Part shown: piece after piece, positions 7,529-16,718 of the stretch
Layout of the letters: every line of letters starts with the position of its first letter
How positions within the stretch are numbered: position 1 is the stretch's first letter
From: Paenibacillus phytohabitans
Lineage (GTDB): Bacteria > Bacillota > Bacilli > Paenibacillales > Paenibacillaceae
Reading direction: 5' to 3'
DNA length: 64,000 bases
NCBI RefSeq assembly: GCF_013141775.1
Contig: NZ_WHOB01000059.1
Coordinates: 124,001-188,000, forward strand
Notes under the pieces: generated by a model
What the model saw: only the letters and a program-made list of their open reading frames with translations
The model's database searches: none
Told to the model about the DNA's origin: nothing
Translations under genes and position numbers: made by a program

Positions 7529-9130
7529 TCATTCCTCAGCGCCTCCCTCTTCTACCGGCCCGGCTTTGTATTCACTGGGATTTCTCCCGCTGTATTTCTT
7601 GAACACTTTGGAGAAATAAGCCCGATCGGAGAAGCCTAGCGTGTAGGCTACATTCTCCACCGTCTCATGCGGCCGTGCCAGCATCGTGATCGCCATATTC
7701 ATTTTGTACTGATTGACGTAGTCGGTGAAATTGATGCCGGACAGCTTCTTGAAATAGCGGGAGAAGTAGCTGGCATTCAGATGCAGATGCTCCGCCATAT
7801 CGGTCGAGGTCACCATCTGGTCGACATGCTCCTCCAGGAAACGGTCCACCTCCTGCAGCCGGATATCCTTCTCCTGCGCCGCCACGGGTGCCAGCGTATG
7901 CTGTCTCCACAGATTCCGCAGCTCCCGCTTGGTCAGGCGGGCAGCCTCCTGGATATGAACCGTCTGCTCCAGCTGGGTGAAGAAGTCCTCCTCAGCAAGT
8001 CCTCCGGCTTCAAAGGCCATCTGGCGCACAAAATTGCCGCAGGCTTCCTTCACCAGCCGGGGCAGCAGCCTATCCGTAGTGACCTGCTGCGTCCATTGAT
8101 TGACTGCCAGATCAATCCAGGCGGCATGCCCCTCCTCCAGCGCCAGCGACAGCATCCCGCGTTCCTTATCTCCGCGCCATTCGGCGGTCTGCCCGAAATC
8201 CGCCTGTTCATCGAGGACAGCAATAGGAGTAACCGCCTGATAGAAGTTGTGATCGCGGCTGTCCATAAGCGTCCTATAGAGCGAGTCGAAGTTCCGCAGC
8301 GGCACGGAAGCCCCTGAATAGAACCCCCGCAGGGTAATCTTCAGGTACTGCTCTACCTTGTCCAGCACGGATTGCATAAAATCAGTCAGCACCGTCCCCG
8401 GGCTGTAAGGATCAGCTACATTCCAAACCAGATAAATGTCTGCGTCTCTGCTCATAATCGGAGTAATGGAAGCTTCTCCGGCGGACAGCTCCAGCGCTAT
8501 ATTGTTCACGGCAAAATGAATCAGCGGTATATCCTTGTACCGGTAACGCTCGGTTACAGAGGCGGCATCCATATGGATAAACCCGTGGCGCAGATAAGGA
8601 TGCTTCCAGGAGATCCCGAGGCGCTGTCCGAATTCAAGCGTATTCTCCTGATCTGCCGTACCGGACAGCAGCTGCTTGAGGAAGCTCTGCTTCAGCACTT
8701 CCTTATTGCGCTCAATCGCCTGGCGGAAGGAATAACGCTCCAGCAGCTCTTCACGGCTCTTGAAGCGGCTCATCGCTTTGCTGAGGCTGCTCTTCAGCTG
8801 TTCAGGGGATAATTCATCCTTAATGAGATAATCATCCGCCTCCAGCTGGATGGCCCGCTTCGAGTAATGGAAATCCTCATAGCAGGTCAGGAAGATCAGG
8901 CGCACCTCCGGCTTCGTAATACGGAAGGCATCCGCAAGCTCCAGCCCGTCCATGCCCGGCAGGCCGATATCAATAATGACGACATCCGGCAGAGCCGCAT
9001 GGAACTGCTCCAGCGCATCCTCACTGCTGAAGGCCGAAGCCACCAGCTGCAGCTCCAGTCCCAGTGACCCGAGCAGATATTCTACATATTCCAGCATCGG
9101 GACATCATCATCAATCAGCATCAGGGTCAT
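7529..9130 (-). CDS. YesN-type response regulator with AraC output domain
   Basis: The protein has about 534 residues. The ATG at 9130 is the likely start (AGGAGG about 12 bases upstream; a TTG at 9133 is also possible), and the gene overlaps the end of the kinase gene by 20 bp. The receiver domain has the acidic pocket (LMLIDDD) and phosphoacceptor in VIIDIGLPGMDG, near residue 55. A long linker region follows, then a C-terminal AraC double helix-turn-helix (VDQMVTSTDMAEHLHLNASY to GRNPSEYK). With the kinase it should sense extracellular carbohydrate and activate the adjacent ABC transporter and enzymes, as YesMN-type systems do; the regulated genes are inferred from position. Confidence 0.9.
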   Translation of the reverse strand: MTLMLIDDDVPMLEYVEYLLGSLGLELQLVASAFSSEDALEQFHAALPDVVIIDIGLPGMDGLELADAFRITKPEVRLIFLTCYEDFHYSKRAIQLEADDYLIKDELSPEQLKSSLSKAMSRFKSREELLERYSFRQAIERNKEVLKQSFLKQLLSGTADQENTLEFGQRLGISWKHPYLRHGFIHMDAASVTERYRYKDIPLIHFAVNNIALELSAGEASITPIMSRDADIYLVWNVADPYSPGTVLTDFMQSVLDKVEQYLKITLRGFYSGASVPLRNFDSLYRTLMDSRDHNFYQAVTPIAVLDEQADFGQTAEWRGDKERGMLSLALEEGHAAWIDLAVNQWTQQVTTDRLLPRLVKEACGNFVRQMAFEAGGLAEEDFFTQLEQTVHIQEAARLTKRELRNLWRQHTLAPVAAQEKDIRLQEVDRFLEEHVDQMVTSTDMAEHLHLNASYFSRYFKKLSGINFTDYVNQYKMNMAITMLARPHETVENVAYTLGFSDRAYFSKVFKKYSGRNPSEYKAGPVEEGGAEE

Positions 9131-10859
9131 CAAGGGGAACCGCCTCCTTCTCACTGGTTACGGGGATATATAGGGTAAAAGTCATGCCATCCTCATCTGT
9201 TCTTGCCTGCGCGCTCAGCCGCGCTCGGTATCCGTACAGCACCTGCAGCCGGCGTGCCGTGTTCACGAGTCCGACCCCTTTTTCCGGCCACAGGGCCGTG
9301 TCTTCATTTCCTTGCAGCCGCCGGTTCAGGCGCTGGAGCTTATCCTCCGGCATCCCCCGGCCATTGTCGCTGATGCTGATCTTCAGCATATCGTCTTCAA
9401 ACGCTGCCTCGAGCCGGATCGCCGGCTTCGCCGGACGTGCAGAGAAGCCGTGGCTGATGGCATTCTCGACAATGGGCTGCAGCAGCAGCCTTGGCAGCAT
9501 AACCTCGCCTACCTTCTCGTCCAGCACGCATTCAAAAGCGATATCCAGCCGGTTGCGGATCTGCATCACCTGCACATAGCTGCCCAGCACCTTGCACTCC
9601 TCCGCCAGCTCCAGCGGCTTATCTACATGAACGTACACTCGCAGCAGCTTCATCAGCGCATCAATCATCGCGCCATGGGGCTGGTCCCCGGAGAGCAGCA
9701 GATCCACCTTGATCGAGTTGAGCGTATTCAGCAGAAAATGGGGCCGGATCTGCGCCGCCAAGGCCTGAAGCTCCAGCAGCCTTTTCTCCTCCTGTTCACT
9801 CTCGACCTGCTGCAGCAGCTGATTCATATCATCCAGCATCTGGTTGAAGGCTGAGGACAGCACTGCCACTTCATCCTTGCCCCGGACCGGAATCCGCACC
9901 GCGCGGTTGCCGCCGACATACTGCTTGACGCTTGCCCGCAGCAGACTGATCGGCTTATTGATATATCCGGCCCACAGCATGGACAGGATCAGAAACGCCA
10001 GAAAGAACAGACCGACGATCGAAATCGAGACCAGAAACTCGCGGTTGATATGGCTGTCGATGGAGCTGCGCGGCGTCTTGCTGGTGAGCAGCCAGCCTAC
10101 TTTTGGAATACGGACCTCGCTGACCAGCATCTGACTCTCCTTCGGAGTATCCGCTCCGCCCGTGACCGCGATACTTCTGCCCAGCCCGTCAGCCAGGGAG
10201 AGAATGTTGGCGCTATTGCCCGTATCCAGCAGGTTATGAAAATAATGGCTCGGAATGCCCACGTACAGCGTTGCCAGCTTCTCCTGATTCAGCGGATCGG
10301 TAATAAAGCGTACAGCGTAATAATAATCAGGTGCAGTGGGGTTGCCGCCGTAGGGGAACCATTGCAGTGAGATCTTCTCCTGCTCATTCAGCTTGCTGCT
10401 CTCCTCTAGAAGCTGCTCCGGCAGGCCCGAAAAGACGGGAATATTCTGGTTGCCGATCAGAATCCGGTTCTCCCGGTTGACCAGCATAATCTGCAGATCG
10501 GCATCCAGCGACTGTACGGACAATATATTGGCCGTAGTCTTGAGTTTATTGTAGTGGGTATACACTCCGTAGTTCCCGAAGTTCCCGGTGTTTTTTAAAT
10601 AGCGCAGACTTTCCAGCACGGCCGGATCATATGCCTCAGAGAAATAGACCGAGACAAACGAGATGCTGTCTACGGTTTTTTCAATTTGACTCCCGATAAC
10701 CTTCAGCGTCTCCTCACCTGCACGCGAGATTTTATCACTCACATTCTCTCTCACAGAGGTGTACGACCAGAAGGTAACGACAATAAAAGGCAGCAGGATC
10801 AGGATCAGGAACGTGAACTGCAGTCTGCGATGGAAAGAAAAACGGCTTAACCATTTCAT
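9111..10859 (-). CDS. YesM-type membrane sensor histidine kinase
   Basis: The protein has 582 residues. One membrane segment lies near residues 15-35 and a second near 285-305, bracketing a large extracellular sensor; a HAMP linker follows (INKPISLLRASVKQYVGG). The histidine kinase domain begins with the phospho-His in IRPHFLLNTLNS, then the N-box (IVENAISHG) and G-box (ISDNGRGMP, GVGLVNTARRL). This is the LytS/YesM-type His_kinase arrangement. It is the partner of the overlapping AraC regulator. A minus-strand TATAAT at 10901-10906 hints at a separate promoter. Confidence 0.92.
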   Translation of the reverse strand: MKWLSRFSFHRRLQFTFLILILLPFIVVTFWSYTSVRENVSDKISRAGEETLKVIGSQIEKTVDSISFVSVYFSEAYDPAVLESLRYLKNTGNFGNYGVYTHYNKLKTTANILSVQSLDADLQIMLVNRENRILIGNQNIPVFSGLPEQLLEESSKLNEQEKISLQWFPYGGNPTAPDYYYAVRFITDPLNQEKLATLYVGIPSHYFHNLLDTGNSANILSLADGLGRSIAVTGGADTPKESQMLVSEVRIPKVGWLLTSKTPRSSIDSHINREFLVSISIVGLFFLAFLILSMLWAGYINKPISLLRASVKQYVGGNRAVRIPVRGKDEVAVLSSAFNQMLDDMNQLLQQVESEQEEKRLLELQALAAQIRPHFLLNTLNSIKVDLLLSGDQPHGAMIDALMKLLRVYVHVDKPLELAEECKVLGSYVQVMQIRNRLDIAFECVLDEKVGEVMLPRLLLQPIVENAISHGFSARPAKPAIRLEAAFEDDMLKISISDNGRGMPEDKLQRLNRRLQGNEDTALWPEKGVGLVNTARRLQVLYGYRARLSAQARTDEDGMTFTLYIPVTSEKEAVPLDDPDAD

Positions 10860-10939
10860 AATGTATCCACCTTGTACTGTAATGTAAATTCAACGTCCCT
10901 ATTATAATCCATAATCGCTGCCGCCTTTAGCTTAATTCA

Positions 10940-12307
10940 TTATTTCTGGTTGGCCTGAACTACCTTCTCCACTTCGGCTGTCATTTCAGTCTTGACCTCA
11001 TCGAAGCTGCGGTTATCCAGGATAAAGCTGGCGAAGCCATTCTCCACAATCGCTTTCAGCTCACTGCCATAAGGCACACTGAAAGTATCCGGCATTTGAA
11101 TATTCGGATCAAACAGTGTCTTGGACAGCGATGCGGTATCGATTAAATCTGTATTTTCTCCAAAGAAGCCGTTTATTAGCTCTGCTCCGTCTACACCCTT
11201 GAATGCCGGAATTTCTTTCGTAAATTTATAGGATTCCTTGGACATCCAGCGGATGAAATCATAGGAGGCTTCCTTATTCTCCGATTTCGCGCCCATAGCG
11301 AGGCCGCCGCCGGAAATATTCGTCATGCCCAGCTCTTCCGTATCCACAGAGCGCGGCAGCGGAGCGTACATCGTCTGGAACTCATGCGGGAATTTCTCCA
11401 GATTCAGCGCCGCCCGGACAGCATAGCTTGGTACAGCGAGCATACTGGCATTTCCGGCAAAAAACTGCTGCAGCACATGATAGTTCGAAGCAAGCACATC
11501 GGCATACGGTTCAACACTCTTATCTTCCTTCTCCATAGTGCGGCGGAGATTGAAGAAGTACTCGAAGGACGGATCATCGAAAATCGGCTTCAGATCTGCG
11601 CTCAGCTGCGGATGCGGCTTCTCGGTGTAAGCGATGATGTTCGGATACTCACCCCAGGTGTGGAAATAGGTTCCGTAGTGCTCAGGTGTCGTCAGCTTCT
11701 TGGCATAGTCGCGGAAGTCATCCCAGGTCCAGCCCATCTCAGGCAGGGACAGCCCGGCTGCTTCCAGATGATCCTTGTTAAAGACCGTCAGCCACTGGGT
11801 GGAGCTTGGCAGAATGCCGTATACCTTGTCATCAAGCTTCAACAGCTTGGAATATTCATCCTCCGGCGTAATGCTCTCCTGCTCAAAGAAGGAGTTAAGC
11901 GGTTCCACAACACCGCGTGAAGCACGCTCCAGCAGTTCATCCTCATTACCGGTCATGAATACATCGACTACTTCTCCGCCGGCTACGAGAATATCCAGCT
12001 TCTTCATGAAATCAGTACTGTCGCTGTTCTGAACCAGTGATTCATATTCGACTTCCACTTTATCCTGGGATTCGTTATACGCCTGAACGGCCTGGTAGAT
12101 CGGTTCTTCCGGCTTATCGGCCTTGAACGTGTAGAATTTGATCTTCGCCTTGCCTGCGGGCTGTTCTGTACTGCTGCTTCCGGCAGCCGGATCAGCCGAA
12201 GCCGGCGCATCGGTGGCGGCCGAATTACTGCTGTTGCCGTTCCCGCCGCATGCGGTAACGGAGAGCATAAGAATCATACTTGCTAATACTAAAGATAGTT
12301 TTTTCAA
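10940..12307 (-). CDS. Sugar ABC transporter substrate-binding lipoprotein
   Basis: The protein has 455 residues, starting at TTG 12307 nine bases after AAGGGGG; the frame extends upstream without a ribosome binding site. A lipoprotein signal ends at the lipobox VTAC. An Asn/Ser/Ala-rich tether follows, then an extracellular solute-binding fold of the family-1 type (KIKFYTFKADKPEEPIYQAV onward; VDVFMTGNEDEL; GGGLAMGAKSENKEASYDFI). It would deliver an oligosaccharide to the two permeases encoded just upstream. No transporter ATPase is in the locus; such systems commonly use a shared MsmX-type ATPase. A hairpin separates it from the permease gene. Confidence 0.92.
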   Translation of the reverse strand: MKKLSLVLASMILMLSVTACGGNGNSSNSAATDAPASADPAAGSSSTEQPAGKAKIKFYTFKADKPEEPIYQAVQAYNESQDKVEVEYESLVQNSDSTDFMKKLDILVAGGEVVDVFMTGNEDELLERASRGVVEPLNSFFEQESITPEDEYSKLLKLDDKVYGILPSSTQWLTVFNKDHLEAAGLSLPEMGWTWDDFRDYAKKLTTPEHYGTYFHTWGEYPNIIAYTEKPHPQLSADLKPIFDDPSFEYFFNLRRTMEKEDKSVEPYADVLASNYHVLQQFFAGNASMLAVPSYAVRAALNLEKFPHEFQTMYAPLPRSVDTEELGMTNISGGGLAMGAKSENKEASYDFIRWMSKESYKFTKEIPAFKGVDGAELINGFFGENTDLIDTASLSKTLFDPNIQMPDTFSVPYGSELKAIVENGFASFILDNRSFDEVKTEMTAEVEKVVQANQK

Positions 12308-12358
12308 AGCAATTCCCCCTTGATTTGTTGTCTGCAGGCTCATTATACAATCTAAGGC

Positions 12359-12395
12359 CCGCGCACACCGTGTACAGCTTTGCGGTGTGCGCGTA
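12359..12395 (-). promoter_or_regulatory. GC-rich hairpin between permease and binding-protein genes
   Basis: GCGCACACCG pairs perfectly with CGGTGTGCGC across a ten-base loop. On the minus strand it is not followed by a U-tract, so it is more likely an mRNA-stabilising or partial attenuation structure that uncouples binding-protein from permease expression than a full terminator. On the plus strand it is followed by TTTTTT. Confidence 0.5.
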
Positions 12396-12447
12396 CACTT
12401 TTTTGACCTTCCGGTCCGGGCAGGGATAGCTGCCCGGAGATATTACT

Positions 12448-13284
12448 TTAACCTTTGACCCCGCCGATGGCAATGCCGTCAATGACTTGCTTTTGCAGGG
12501 CCAGGAACAAGATAAGCAGCGGCAGAATCGCAGCTACGGAAGCCATCATCATGACGGAGATTTGTGTACCGAACTCTTCCTTGAAGAATTGCATCCCCAG
12601 CGGAATGGTATACAGCTTGGTCGAATTCAGCATAATCAGCGGTCCCTGGTAATCATTCCATGTCCAGATGAACTTGATAATCCCTACCGTAGCCAGAATC
12701 GGCCGGCTTAGCGGCAGCACAACACTCCAGAAGATGCGGAAGAATCCGGCACCGTCGAGCTCGGCAGCTTCCAGCATATCATTATGAATGCCGATCATGA
12801 ACTGGCGCAGCAGGAAGGTGAAATAACTGGAGAACATCCCCATCAGGATGAGCGCTGCATGCGAATCGTAGAGTCCCAGCTCCTTGATCATAATATAGCG
12901 CGGAACGAGTGTCGCCTGCTCCGGGATCATCATGAAAGCCAGCATCAGGGTGAAAATCAGGGTTCTGCCCTTGAAATCAAGCTTGCCGAGCGCGTAACCT
13001 GCCATGGCCGATATCACAATTGTAGCTATGGTGGATATCAGGGCGATTTTAATCGAATTCATATAAAATAGTCCAAACGCGACGTCGCCCATCCACACGG
13101 CCTTAAAGTTAGCAACCAGATTCCAGTCGGTCGGAATCCATTGAATCGGGAAGGTCCAGACCTCCTTCTCCGTCTTGGAGGCTGCGGACAGCATCCAGAC
13201 CAGCGGCATCAGAAAGAATACCGAGAGCAGGGCGAACAGGGCCGTAAAGATCAGATTGCCGGTCTTAAATTTTCTCATTGTCAT
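12448..13284 (-). CDS. Sugar ABC transporter permease (MalG/LplC type)
   Basis: The protein has 278 residues with six predicted membrane segments and the inner-membrane ATPase-contact (EAA) loop, EAAELDGAGFFRIFWSVVLP, in the middle. The ATG at 13284 lies nine bases after AAGGA. It sits 24 bp after the partner permease and should form the heterodimeric channel with it. The family is clear from the EAA loop and the C-terminal QKQVIDGIAIGGVKG, typical of this permease class. Confidence 0.93.
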   Translation of the reverse strand: MTMRKFKTGNLIFTALFALLSVFFLMPLVWMLSAASKTEKEVWTFPIQWIPTDWNLVANFKAVWMGDVAFGLFYMNSIKIALISTIATIVISAMAGYALGKLDFKGRTLIFTLMLAFMMIPEQATLVPRYIMIKELGLYDSHAALILMGMFSSYFTFLLRQFMIGIHNDMLEAAELDGAGFFRIFWSVVLPLSRPILATVGIIKFIWTWNDYQGPLIMLNSTKLYTIPLGMQFFKEEFGTQISVMMMASVAAILPLLILFLALQKQVIDGIAIGGVKG

Positions 13285-13308
13285 TGCCTTAGTTCCTTTC
13301 GCCGTAGA

Positions 13309-14247
13309 CTAATAATGGACTTTGCGGTTCTGTGTCATCCAGGTAATCGACGTAACCAGCATGATGATGATGAACAGCACCCAGGACATTGCCGAGGCGT
13401 AGCCCATTTTGAAGCGCTCGAACCCTTCCTCATAAATCTGGTACACAATGACCGTACTGGAATAGTTGGGACCGCCGTCCGTCAGGAACTTGATCATGTC
13501 GAAGATTTTGAAGGACGAAATCGTACTGGTGATCGCCAGGAAAAAAGTAGTCGGACCCAGCAGCGGCAGCGTAATCCGCCGGAACTGTCCGATCCCGCTC
13601 GCACCGTCAATCGTTGCGGCTTCATACAGCTCTTCCGGAATATTCGTCATGCCGGCCAGGAAGATGATGATCTGATAGCCCAGCAGCTGCCAGACGTAAA
13701 TAATCATAATGGCGATCAGCGAGAAGCTGGTATCGACCAGCCAGCGCGGCGGCTCGGACAAGCCGATCTGCATCAGAATCTGGTTGATCGGTCCCTTGGA
13801 CGGGTGATATAGCGCCTGCCAGACAGCGGCAATCGCGACGGTTGAACAAATGTAGGGCACGAAGAAGGCTACTTTGAAAAAGGTTTTGGCATACAGCTTC
13901 TTATGGATCAGCGCCGAGAGCACCACCCCCAGCAGCATCGTGACCGGCACCGTGCCGATCGTAAACAGCACGTTATTCTTCAGTGCCAGCAGGAAGCGGT
14001 TGTCTCTAAACAATTCGACGAAGTTGTCCATCCCCACAAAGTGAATGGCGGACAAGCCTCCGACCAGATTCCACTCCGTTAAGCTTAGGAAAAGGCTGAA
14101 CAGCAGCGGGAACACGGCGATCACCAGCATACCGATCACTTCGGGAGCGATAAAGAGCCACCCCGCCAGCTGCTCCCTTCTTTTGCGTGTCCAGTAAGTT
14201 TTGGGCTCAGCCCCGGTTGTCTTACGGGTAACAGCAGATTCACTCAT
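13309..14247 (-). CDS. Sugar ABC transporter permease (MalF/LplB type)
   Basis: The protein has 312 residues. The ATG at 14247 follows GGGGGAG; the longer frame to 14352 lies inside the neighbouring gene and is rejected. It has six membrane segments (from LAGWLFIAPEVIGMLVI) and the EAA loop EAATIDGASGIGQFRRITLP. Its start overlaps the end of the FAD oxidoreductase gene by 8 bp, so translation is probably coupled. It pairs with the permease at 12448-13284. Confidence 0.93.
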   Translation of the reverse strand: MSESAVTRKTTGAEPKTYWTRKRREQLAGWLFIAPEVIGMLVIAVFPLLFSLFLSLTEWNLVGGLSAIHFVGMDNFVELFRDNRFLLALKNNVLFTIGTVPVTMLLGVVLSALIHKKLYAKTFFKVAFFVPYICSTVAIAAVWQALYHPSKGPINQILMQIGLSEPPRWLVDTSFSLIAIMIIYVWQLLGYQIIIFLAGMTNIPEELYEAATIDGASGIGQFRRITLPLLGPTTFFLAITSTISSFKIFDMIKFLTDGGPNYSSTVIVYQIYEEGFERFKMGYASAMSWVLFIIIMLVTSITWMTQNRKVHY

Positions 14248-15622
14248 TGCATTCTCCCCCTGCTGCGTTATTAGCCTGTGTGTCTGGCAAATAGCCGCCT
14301 TCTTCGCGGAGCCGGGTGCGCAGACGGGCGGTGTCGATGGCGTGGACGTCACCGCCGGTCTGCGCGGCAGCCAGTGCTGCAGCGAGTCCGGCAGCTTCGC
14401 CCATTGCCAGGCAGACCGGCATCACCCGGACACTGCCCAGCACCCTGCGGTCGCAGGAGATGGAACGGCCGGCGACCAGTACATTGCGCAGTCCGCGCGG
14501 CGTAAGGCAGCGGTACGGAATGCCGTGCGATTCGCCCGGACCGTAGAGCGTGATCGCTTGGCTGGACCCGCTGCCGCTCTGCTGCTCCTTCTGTGTGCCG
14601 TGCACATCAATGAAGTAACTGTTGCGGCAGATCTCATCGTCGAAGCTTCTGCGGGAAATGTAGTCCTCCGCCGTCAGGACGTAATCGCCGGTAATCCGCC
14701 GGGACTCCCGCGTTCCGATCAGCGTGCCCGTGCTCATGACTACCGCATTGCCAAAGGCCGCGGGATGGACAGCGGCGAGCATGTCCCGGTAGGCAGCCGC
14801 CATCCTGCGTCCTTCAACCAATGCCCCGGATACGGAGAAGGAATTCGTGTTATCGACTCCCCAGAGATGTCCGGCGTTGAAGCCAACGGCACGCGGAGCT
14901 ACCATGTTGTTGCACAGATGGGTGTCCGGAATTGCCGGATATTCCCCTGACCGGACCACTTCATGGATCGGGCTGTGCGGGTTCTCCGCATGCAGCTTCG
15001 GCCCGTTCAAATACGCGTAATCATCCACGTTGCCAAGGATGAAGCAATGCGTTGCCGGCTGAAGCTCGCCGGTCGCTTCGTCCCCCATCTCGTACTCGGC
15101 GCCTGCCCATGCGGCGACATCGCCGTCTCCTGTGCAATCGACATAGACGGCTGCACGGAAGGCCTGCAGACCGCCTTTGTTCAAGAGGAGGAGGGTGTTG
15201 ATGTTGCCGTGGTCGTCTCTGTCCACATCCGCAAGCGCGGTCAGGAACAGGATATGCGCACCCGACTCCGTTACAAGATCGTCATACACCCGCTTAAGCT
15301 TCTCCGGTTCGATCGGCACCCAGTCCATCGCATCCTCCCGGACATGCGGCATTTGCGCCTTTAAGGTATTGAATGCCTTGGCCGCGAGACCCCGGTAGAC
15401 CATCTTTTCTTTATCCGAGAATGGGCACCAGGCCGGCACCAGGCCGGAGGTTCCCATTCCGCCCAGGCTCCCGGTTGCTTCGACCAGCAGCGTCCGCGCC
15501 CCTTCTCTTGCCGCCGCAGCTGCGGCAGTGCAGCCCGCAGGTCCGCCTCCGACTACAATGACGTCGTAGGAGGAATTCAGCGGGATCTGTTTACTTTTCA
15601 GCGTATACGTATCGTTCTCCAT
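14240..15622 (-). CDS. FAD-dependent oxidoreductase (FAD_oxidored family), paralogue 2
   Basis: The protein has 460 residues. The dinucleotide-binding motif VIVVGGGPAGCTAAAAAA lies near residues 22-39, followed by LVEATGSLGGMGTSG. It matches the protein at 5925-7277 along its whole length (WVPIEPEKLKRVYDD; YVDCTGDGDVAAWAG; RGLRNVLVAGRSISCDRRV). It is the first gene of the transporter unit and overlaps the MalF-type permease. It probably oxidises an imported sugar derivative; the substrate is unknown. Upstream, a perfect dyad, GCTAATTTTAGC at about 15686-15697, may be regulatory. Confidence 0.88.
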   Translation of the reverse strand: MENDTYTLKSKQIPLNSSYDVIVVGGGPAGCTAAAAAAREGARTLLVEATGSLGGMGTSGLVPAWCPFSDKEKMVYRGLAAKAFNTLKAQMPHVREDAMDWVPIEPEKLKRVYDDLVTESGAHILFLTALADVDRDDHGNINTLLLLNKGGLQAFRAAVYVDCTGDGDVAAWAGAEYEMGDEATGELQPATHCFILGNVDDYAYLNGPKLHAENPHSPIHEVVRSGEYPAIPDTHLCNNMVAPRAVGFNAGHLWGVDNTNSFSVSGALVEGRRMAAAYRDMLAAVHPAAFGNAVVMSTGTLIGTRESRRITGDYVLTAEDYISRRSFDDEICRNSYFIDVHGTQKEQQSGSGSSQAITLYGPGESHGIPYRCLTPRGLRNVLVAGRSISCDRRVLGSVRVMPVCLAMGEAAGLAAALAAAQTGGDVHAIDTARLRTRLREEGGYLPDTQANNAAGGECNE

Positions 15623-15781
15623 ATGGCCCTCACTTTCCCGGCGGCCGGCCCTCTTTCCGTGAAGCCGTCCGCCACTTTTCTATAAGCTAATTTTAGCAAG
15701 AGACATTTGCGAGTACGGTATAGCTTTCATACGGCTTGATGTGCATTATTTTGACTATAAAATGCCTAGGCGGGAGACTCA

Positions 15782-15853
15782 GGGGTTGGGGTTGGGGTTG
15801 GGGTTGGGGTTGGGGTTGGGGTTGGGGTTGGGGTTGGGGTTGGGGTTGGGGTT
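15782..15853. repeat. Perfect (GGGGTT)12 tract
   Basis: Twelve uninterrupted copies of the hexamer GGGGTT are present, identical in unit to the Tetrahymena telomere repeat. The tract has ample G-runs for intramolecular G-quadruplexes on the plus strand. The plus-strand frame across it reads Gly-Leu repeats but has no ribosome binding site and no family resemblance. Confidence 0.98.
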
Positions 15854-16310
15854 AGAGATCGAGTTGGTGTTCGAGCTGGAGTTCGAGTGGGTGTTTGAGC
15901 TGGAACTGGAGAGTTGGCGTTCGAAGTGGAGTTCGATTTCCAACTAGAGTTAGAGCTGGAGTTGGTGTTCTAGTTGGAGCTGGTGTTCGAGTTGGAGTTT
16001 GAGCTGGAACTGGAGAGTTGATGTTCGAAGTGGAGTTCGATTTCCAACTAGAGTTAGAGCTGGAGTTGGTGTTCTAGTTGGAGCTGGTGTTCGAGTTGGA
16101 GTTTGAGTTGGAGCTTAAGTTGGAGCTTAAGTTCGAGTTCGAGTTGGAGCGGGAGCTGGGGAGTTGGCGTTCGAAGTGGAGTTCGATTAGGAGTTCGATT
16201 TCGAGTTGGGGTTTGAGCTAGAACTGGAGAGTTGGCGTTCGAAGTGGAGTTCGATTTCCAACTAGAGTTAGAGCTGGAGTTGGTGTTCGAGTTGGTATAG
16301 GCCGTTGGAG
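15854..16310. repeat. Degenerate hexamer array (GAGTTG/GAGTTC/GAGCTG) with higher-order copies
   Basis: The sequence is built almost wholly from variants of GAGTTG, GAGCTG, GTGTTC and GAGTTC. A longer unit containing GAGTTGGCGTTCGAAGTGG recurs at 15911, 16015 (GAGTTGATG variant), 16161 and 16229; the first two are 104 bp apart and nearly identical. In-frame stops interrupt it, so it is not a gene. It looks like decayed slippage product continuous with the GGGGTT tract. Confidence 0.9.
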
Positions 16311-16480
16311 TAACGTTAGCACTTTGTATGGGGGTGGCGGTGTGTGGAGGAATGGACGTATGTATGCTCTGCGCGCGTGCATTGTCTTTGCGTTTACTAG
16401 CGGAACCCCAGCCCGGTTCAGCTAGTGATGAGGACAGAGATTCCGCTAAATGATGGAATCAGGCGAAATCTCCTGTCAAA

Positions 16481-16557
16481 CGGACTCAGATTCCGTTAAG
16501 TATCCGAATATACCTCATTTTGAGCCCGAATGAATAAATTAACGGAATCTCAGTCCG
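16481..16557. repeat. Inverted repeat, 19-bp arms
   Basis: CGGACTCAGATTCCGTTAA at 16481-16499 pairs with TTAACGGAATCTCAGTCCG at 16539-16557, with one mismatch and a 39-bp spacer. Further partial copies (GATTCCGCTAAATGATGG, TCTCAGTCCG) flank it, suggesting a fourth intergenic repeat family. There is no coding content. Confidence 0.8.
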
Positions 16558-16718
16558 CTTCAGCCCCCTTATTAAGTTTTTTCGTGAAATAAGCGCTTCT
16601 CAGTCCGCGTCCCTCCATTAGAGCGCCCGCTGCCGCATCACCAGTAACCAATTTTGGCAAGCCACTAACCAAGCGGCAGTCTCCGGAAAAATTAGTCTAA
16701 CTCATTCGTCCATCTAAT

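Noticed and set aside
15741..15947. Plus-strand open frame reading Gly-Leu and Glu-Leu repeats
   Set aside because: It only translates the GGGGTT tract and the hexamer array; there is no ribosome binding site, and the frame is lost in the decayed copies.
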